Of a DNA stretch of 64,000 nucleotides, positions 58,363-64,000 are shown piece by piece. The DNA is from Hordeum vulgare subsp. vulgare (taxonomy: Eukaryota; Streptophyta; Magnoliopsida; Poales; Poaceae). The notes under the pieces are model-generated. The model had not been told where the DNA came from, did not search any database, and saw only the letters and a list, made by a program, of their open reading frames with translations. The stretch spans positions 560,438,176-560,502,175 of the forward strand of contig NC_058521.1 of the NCBI RefSeq assembly GCF_904849725.1, written 5' to 3'. Both the position numbers and the translations under genes were made by a program. Each line of letters starts with the position of its first letter. The first letter of the stretch is position 1.

Positions 58363-60187
58363 TGATGGGGAACGTCGCATGGGAAACAAAAATTTTCCTA
58401 CGCGCACGAAGACCTATCATGGTGATGTCATCTACGAGAGGGGATGAGTGATCTACGTACCCTTGTAGATCGTACAGCAGAAGCGATTAGAGATCGCGGT
58501 TGATGCAGTGGAACGTCCTCACGTCCCTCGATCCGCCCCGCGAACAATCCCGCGATCAGTCCCACGATCTAGTACCGAACGGACGGCACCTCCGCGTTCA
58601 GCACACGTACAGCTCGACGATGATCTCGGCCTTCTTGATCCAGCAAGAGAGACGGAGAGGTAGAAGAGTTCTCCGGCAGCGTGACGGTGCTCCGGAGGTT
58701 GGTGATGATCTTGTCTCAGCAGGGCTCCGCCCGAGCTCCGCAGAAACACGATCTAGAGGAAAAACTATGGAGGTATGTGGTCGGGCAGCCGTGAGAAAGT
58801 CGTCTCAAATCTGCCCTAAAAGCCCCATATATATAGGAGGAGGGAGGGGGACCTTGCCTTGGGGTCCAAGGGAACCCCAAGGGGTCGGCCGAGCCAGGGG
58901 GGAGGACTCTCCCCCCCCAAACCGAGTCCTACTTGGTTTGGTGGGAGGGAGTCCTTCCCCCTTCCCACTTCTTCCTTTTTTTTTCTTTCTTCCTTTGATT
59001 TTTATTCCTTGGCGCATAGGATTTGGTGGGCTGTCCCACCAGCCCACTAAGGGCTGGTGTGACCCCCACAAATACCTATGGGCTTCCCCGGAGTGGGTTG
59101 CCCCCCTCCGGTGAACTCCCGGAACCCATTCGTCATTCCCGGTACATTCCCGGTAATTCCGAAAACCTTTCGGTAATCAAATGAGGTCATCCTATATATC
59201 AATCTTCGTTTCCGGACCATTCCGGAAAACCTCGTGACGTCCGTGATCTCATCCGGGACTCCGAACAACATTCGGTAACCAACCATATAACTCAAATACG
59301 CATAAAACAACGTCGAACCTTAAGTGTGCAGACCCTGCGGGTTCGAGAACTATGTAGACATGACCCGAGAGACTCCTCGGTCAATATCCAATAGCGGGAC
59401 CTGGATGCCCATATTGGATCCTACATATTCTACGAAGATCTTATCGTTTGAACCTCAGTGCCAAGGATTCGTATAATCCCGTATGTCATTCCCTTTGTCC
59501 TTCGGTATGTTACTTGCCCGAGATTTGATCGTCAGTATCCGCATACCTATTTCAATCTCGTTTACCGGCAAGTCTCTTTACTCGTTCCGTAATACAAGAT
59601 CCCGCAACTTACACTAAGTTACATTGCTTGCAAGGCTTGTGTGTGATGTTGTATTACCGAGTGGGCCCCGAGATACCTCTCCGTCACACGGAGCGACAAA
59701 TCCCAGTCTTGATCCATACTAACTCAACTAACACCTTCGGAGATACCTGTAGAGCATCTTTATAGTCACCCAGTTACGTTGCGACGTTTGATACACACAA
59801 AGCATTCCTCCGGTGTCAGTGAGTTATATGATCTCATGGTCATAGGAATAAATACTTGACACGCAGAAAACAGTAGCAACAAAATGACACGATCAACATG
59901 CTACGTCTATTAGTTTGGGTCTTAGTCCATCACGTGATTCTCCCAATGACGTGATCCAGTTATCAAGCAACAACACCTTGTTCATAATCAGAAGACACTG
60001 ACTATCATCGATCAACTGGCTAGCCAACTAGAGGCATGCTAGGGACGGTGTTTTGTCTATGTATCCACACATGTAAATGAGTCTTCATTCAATACAATTA
60101 TAGCATGGATAATAAACTATTATCTTGATACAGGAATTATAATAATAACTATACATTTATTATTGCCTCTAGGGCATAATTCCAACA
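58363..60187 (-). repeat. Array LTR 3 (5'-most)
   Basis: 1825 bp, TGTTGGAATTATGCCC (60187) to CCCCATCA (58363), very close to LTR 2. TATA box at 58828-58835. Confidence 0.92.
58828..58835 (-). promoter_or_regulatory. TATA box of array LTR 3
   Basis: TATATATA on the minus strand. This LTR would drive the intact copy 2. Confidence 0.6.
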
Positions 60188-60192
60188 GTGAT
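60188..60192. repeat. Right target site duplication of the tandem Angela array
   Basis: GTGAT, identical to 44114-44118. Confidence 0.92.
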
Positions 60193-61656
60193 GATCTCGT
60201 CTCAGCAGGGCTCCGCCCGAGCTCCGCAGAAACGCGATCTAGAGGAAAAACCGTGGAGGTATGTGGTCAGGCTGCCGTGGAAAAGTCGTCTCAAATCAGC
60301 CCTAAAACCTCCGTATATATAGGTGGGAGAGGGGGGACCTTGCCTTGGGGCTCAAGGAGCCCCAAGGGGGTCGGCCGAGCGAAAGGGGGGAAGGACTCCC
60401 CCCCAAACCGAGTCCTACTTGGTTTGGTGGGTGGAGTCCTTCTTTCCTTTCCCACCTCCTCCTTTTTTTTCTTTTCTCTTTGATTTTTCTTCAAATGTGC
60501 ATAGGGCCCTTTTGGGCTGTCCCACCAGCCCACTAAGGGCTGGTGCGCCACCCTCAAGGCCTATGGGCTTCCCCGGGGTGGGTTGCCCCCCCGGTGAACT
60601 CCCGGAACCCATTCGTCATTCCCGGTAACTCCGAAAACCTTCCAGTAATCAAATGAGGTCATCCTATATATCAATCTTCGTTTCCGGACCATTCCGGAAA
60701 ACCTCGTGACGTTCGTGATCTCATCCGGGACTCCAAACAACATTCGGTAACCAACCATATAACTCAAATACGCATAAAACAACGTCGAACCTTAAGTGTG
60801 CAGACCCTGCGGGTTCGAGAACTATGTAGACATGACCCGAGAGACTCCTCGGTCAATATCCAATAGCGGGACCTGGATGCCCATATTGGATCCTACATAT
60901 TCTACGAAGATCTTATCGTTTGAACCTGAGTGCCAAGGATTCATATAATCCCGTATATCATTCCCTTTGTCCTTCGGTATGTTACTTGCCCGAGATTCGA
61001 TCGTCCGTATCCGCATACCTATTTCAATCTCGTTTACCGGCAAGTCTCTTTACTCGTTCCGTAATACAAGATCCCGCAACTTACACTAAGTTACATTGCT
61101 TGCAGGGCTTGTGTGTGATGTTGTATTACCGAGTGGGCCCCGAGGTACCTCTCCGTCACACGGAGTGACAAATCCCAGTCTTGATCCATACTAACTCAAC
61201 GAACACCTTCGGAGATACCTGTAGAGCATCTTTATAGTCACCCAGTTACGTTGCGACGTTTTATGCACACAAAGTATTCCTCCGGTGTTAGTGAGTTATA
61301 TGATCTCATGGTCATAGGAACAAATACTTGACACGCAGAAAACAGTAGCAACAAAATGACACGATCAACATGCTATGTCTATTAGTGTGGGTCTAGTCCA
61401 TCATGTGATTCTCCTAATGACGTGATCCAGTTATCAAGCAACAACACCTTGTTCATAATCAGAAGACACTGACTATCTTTGATCAACTAGCTAGCCAACT
61501 AGAGGCTTACTTGGGATAATGTTTTGTCTATGTATCCACACATGTAAATGAGTCTTCATTCAATACAATTATAGCATGGATAATAAACAATTATCTTGAT
61601 ACAGGAATTATAATAATAATTATATTTATTATTGCCTCTAGGGCATAATTCCAACA
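60188..61656 (-). repeat. A1 5' LTR, 5'-terminal part
   Basis: Continues from 44118 (GATGATCTCGTCTCAGCAGG on the plus strand) to TGTTGGAATT at 61656. TATA box at 60314-60321. It lacks one CATTCCCGGTA unit present in the A1 3' LTR. Confidence 0.9.
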
Positions 61657-61661
61657 TGTGG
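61657..61661. repeat. Right target site duplication of Angela A1
   Basis: TGTGG, identical to 36695-36699. Confidence 0.9.
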
Positions 61662-64000
61662 TAGTTGTTTTAGTGAAAGTTGCACGAGATGTTGCACTAT
61701 TCACTATGTTGGATTCTATGTAGTTTTTCCTTCCTAGTTTGAGATCACTTGCTCCAAGCAAGTGCATATGTTTTATATACGGTTTTAGGGTAGAAAGATC
61801 CCAGGAATCCAATGGTGAAATCATTTTTGCCATTGGAACATTTTCTGGAGATGACATATTCACATTTTCTTATATGTTTAGAGCTTGGTTCCATGAGTTG
61901 CGATGTGCTCTTGTATTTGTTTCTTGGTTGTGGTAGTAGAGGGTGACCCCCTCTACCACATGTTGGTTTCAATTCATGATTTGAAATCCATGTGTGCAAG
62001 TTGTGCCCATCCAAAGTAGGCATGGGGCTGAAATTCCAGATTAGTGAAAACCTGAGATTTTCACTAAGTCTGAGAATCTGTTTATATTTTCTTCCCCTGT
62101 TGATGAGGTTGTGCTGGTCAAGGTGTTGTGATCTAGCCTTAGATTTCAACTAGAAAGTTGGACCTGATATGTTTGTATATATCACTGTAAAATTGCATGT
62201 CATTTGGAGTCCTGTAGATAATGTTTTGTCTGCTGTCAAAAAGCTTCAGAGCAAAGACAGAAAGTTAGGTGCAGGAATTTTCACTAAGTCCCTGAAATCT
62301 GATGGTTTTGGGCAAGTTTGCAGCCTTGTATGTTCCTGTGTTTAATTCCTTTTTCTGTGATTCTTGCTTGTGCTTGTAGTATTATTGGATAGCTACAGAC
62401 ACATATATTATTTGTCATATTTGGGTGGCTGTAGGTGTGTTGCATGCAGCTCACAAAGTGCCATGATGCAGTTTATGGCAGATTGTGTAGTTTTGTCATT
62501 TTGATGTTTGTGAGTGCTTAGTTGGAGATGTGGTGTTCTTCCTTGCCCCAACCCATTCATGTTGGGTTGTTATATGTCTTGGCAACCTGGAAATACCAGG
62601 GTTGTGCCATTTGAGTGTGTGATGATGATTTGGACACGTAGGTCTTCATATCTTGTTTCGTTGATTCCCGTTGATCCGTAGCCCCGTTTGTAATGTTCTT
62701 TATATGAATTTGCATCGTTTTCTCGAGGCGCATCTGATCATGTCATTGTCATGCATGTCAAAATAGCTTAGGATGAAGTTCTTTCCAGGAATATGTATTA
62801 GCTTCTTTTGCTTGTGCTAGTGATAGAATTAGTGATGCATGCTCATATTCATCTCATGCATCATGTGCTTGTTGCATCTTGAGGTGCTGTTGTTCATTGG
62901 ATGTTATTATTATGTTGGGTAGCACCGGGATCGGAGAACGAGTACGTGGAGTCAGGAGAGTAGGTGCAGGACGAACAAGAACCATTCCAAGCTGAGGATC
63001 TCACAGGCAAGATGATATGACCTTGATTCCATCTCTAGACTTGTTATGCTAGATTACGTTTCTTTGTCATATGCTCACTGCCTATCACTGAAATATTTGC
63101 CTCTTGATATGCCATGAACCCAAACACTGATCCCTTCCTAGCAAACTTGAATGGCTAAGTAGGCTTTGCTCAGCTACTAATGTTACCGTTGCTAGATGCA
63201 GGTGCTTTGACTCATGTGACAACGTGAGCTTGATATCATTATCTTAAATTATGTTATTTAATTAATGCACCTATATACTTGGTAAATGATGGAAGGCCTA
63301 GCCTTTTGTCGGGTGCTTTGTTCCATTATTGCCGCCTTAGTTATCGGCTACCGATGCTTGATTCCATATTGATCGCTCCTAACACGTTCGGGGTTGTTAT
63401 GGGGACCCCCTCGATAAATCACGTAGTGCTAAGACTTGTCCGGCAGGACCCAACATTGGTGTTAATTTGATAATCACTTAATAATAATTTGCATAGGGAA
63501 TGATCACCCCGAGGAACTTTAATCAACCACCCGGGCCAGTGCTCCTCATGAGTGTTGGTCCAAAATGGACAGACTGCGGGGGCCACCACAAGGAAACTTG
63601 AGGTTTGGCACCCGTAGCTAGTTCCATCCGCCGTGTCCTGAGACTGAGATACGCGGCTCTTATCAGGGTCGTCGACACGTCGGGAGGTCTTGCTAGTCTT
63701 GCCTTACCTTAGCGATGTATCTTGCGTACAGGAATCCCAGTGAAGCTTTGGTTCTCCCCAGAGTTGAGGTTTTCCTCTAAGGAATCCGACGAGATCACGA
63801 GATTCGTGATAGAGGATTACTTTGCGGCCCGTGTACGTTTGTGATGGACTAGTTGGAGCACCCCTGCAGGGTTTAATCTTTCGGAATGCCGTGCCCGCGG
63901 TTATGTGGTAACTTGGAATATTTTGTTAACATCTGGTACTAGATAACTTAAACAAAAGCTAATAAAATTGCCAACCGTGTGCATAACCGTGACTGTCCCC
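61662..64000 (+). repeat. Gypsy 3' LTR, second part, running off the window
   Basis: Continues the LTR interrupted at 36699. From about 62050 it is the inverted counterpart of 26540 down to 24563 in the left Gypsy LTR; for example, TGCACCTATATACTTGGTAAA near 63265 matches the reverse of 25285-25305. By that alignment about 700 bases of LTR should remain beyond base 64000. No gene is seen, and the small open frames lack recognisable domains. Confidence 0.75.

Larger units (their letters stand above)
44119..60187 (-). mobile_element. Tandem Angela array: LTR-INT-LTR-INT-LTR
   Basis: Three LTRs (44119-45932, 51236-53059, 58363-60187) enclose two complete internal regions. The repeat period is 7127 bp, for example gag starts at 49965 and 57092. 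One perfect TSD (GTGAT) flanks the whole array, and none flanks the middle LTR. A single insertion that later gained a unit by unequal recombination between LTRs explains this best. The two internal copies differ at about ten residues in 1326, so the units are distinct sequences rather than an exact assembly duplicate. Confidence 0.9.
36700..61656 (-). mobile_element. Angela-type Copia element A1, carrying a nested tandem Angela array
   Basis: 3' LTR 36700-38512, internal region 38513-43775, 5' LTR split into 43776-44118 and 60193-61656 by the insertion at 44119-60187. The two LTRs are 1813 and 1807 bp once rejoined, and a perfect TGTGG TSD flanks the whole. Its LTRs end ...CCCCAGCA, unlike ...CCCCATCA in the nested copies, so it belongs to a slightly different subfamily. 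The coding region is decayed. Confidence 0.9.

Overview
The window is a block of nested LTR retrotransposons from a large grass genome, most likely a Triticeae species (wheat, Aegilops or barley type). The evidence is several Angela/BARE/WIS-type Copia elements, a SIRE/Maximus-type Copia element with PPT and tRNA-iMet PBS, a chromovirus-type Gypsy pol, and no recognisable intact host gene. The best preserved coding sequence is a 1326-codon Angela polyprotein on the minus strand (53112-57092).

Layout. 1-3270: 5' LTR and gag start of a Maximus-like Copia element (minus), running off the left edge. It abuts a 40-bp minisatellite (3272-3835) and a diverged Copia LTR (3836-4864). 4865-10705: the only part not dominated by recognisable LTR elements. 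It holds a GC-rich 105-121 bp tandem repeat, a broken B3-domain-like gene fragment (8205-8770) and a Helitron-like 3' end (9604). 10706-11240 plus 23354-23860: one Angela-type LTR (plus strand), split by a complete Maximus-like element (11241-23353, minus, TSD ACATG/ACATC). 23861-30866: a 4.95-kb Gypsy LTR in minus orientation with its PPT and about 2 kb of A-rich non-coding internal sequence. 30867-34108: a 40-bp patch, then a Gypsy pol on the plus strand. Its 3' LTR (34109-36699, continuing 61662 to the window end) is interrupted by an Angela element A1 (36700-61656, TSD TGTGG). The 5' LTR of A1 is itself interrupted by a triple-LTR tandem Angela array (44119-60187, TSD GTGAT).

Inferred order of events: Angela-type LTR; Maximus and Gypsy insertions into it; A1 into the Gypsy LTR; the young Angela into the A1 5' LTR; then duplication of that element to LTR-INT-LTR-INT-LTR with a 7127-bp period. 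A1 has two in-frame stops and a frameshift. The two young copies differ at only a few residues, and one has a single stop.

The most unusual content is in the Maximus-like element. Between pol and the 3' LTR it carries what looks like a separate spliced gene on the same strand (15024-12958), with its own TATA box (15180-15189), a four-codon first exon, a GT-AG intron (15014-14353) and a strongly acidic C-terminus. The TATA boxes of this unit and of the LTRs both lie just downstream of arrays of the same 15-nt palindrome, AGCGGTA-C/G-TACCGCT. Other notable points are the head-to-head Gypsy LTRs, a 40-bp filler-like patch at their junction, and two tRNA-like Pol III-type modules in the Gypsy LTR. 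Family names and identities come from reading alone; no database was searched.
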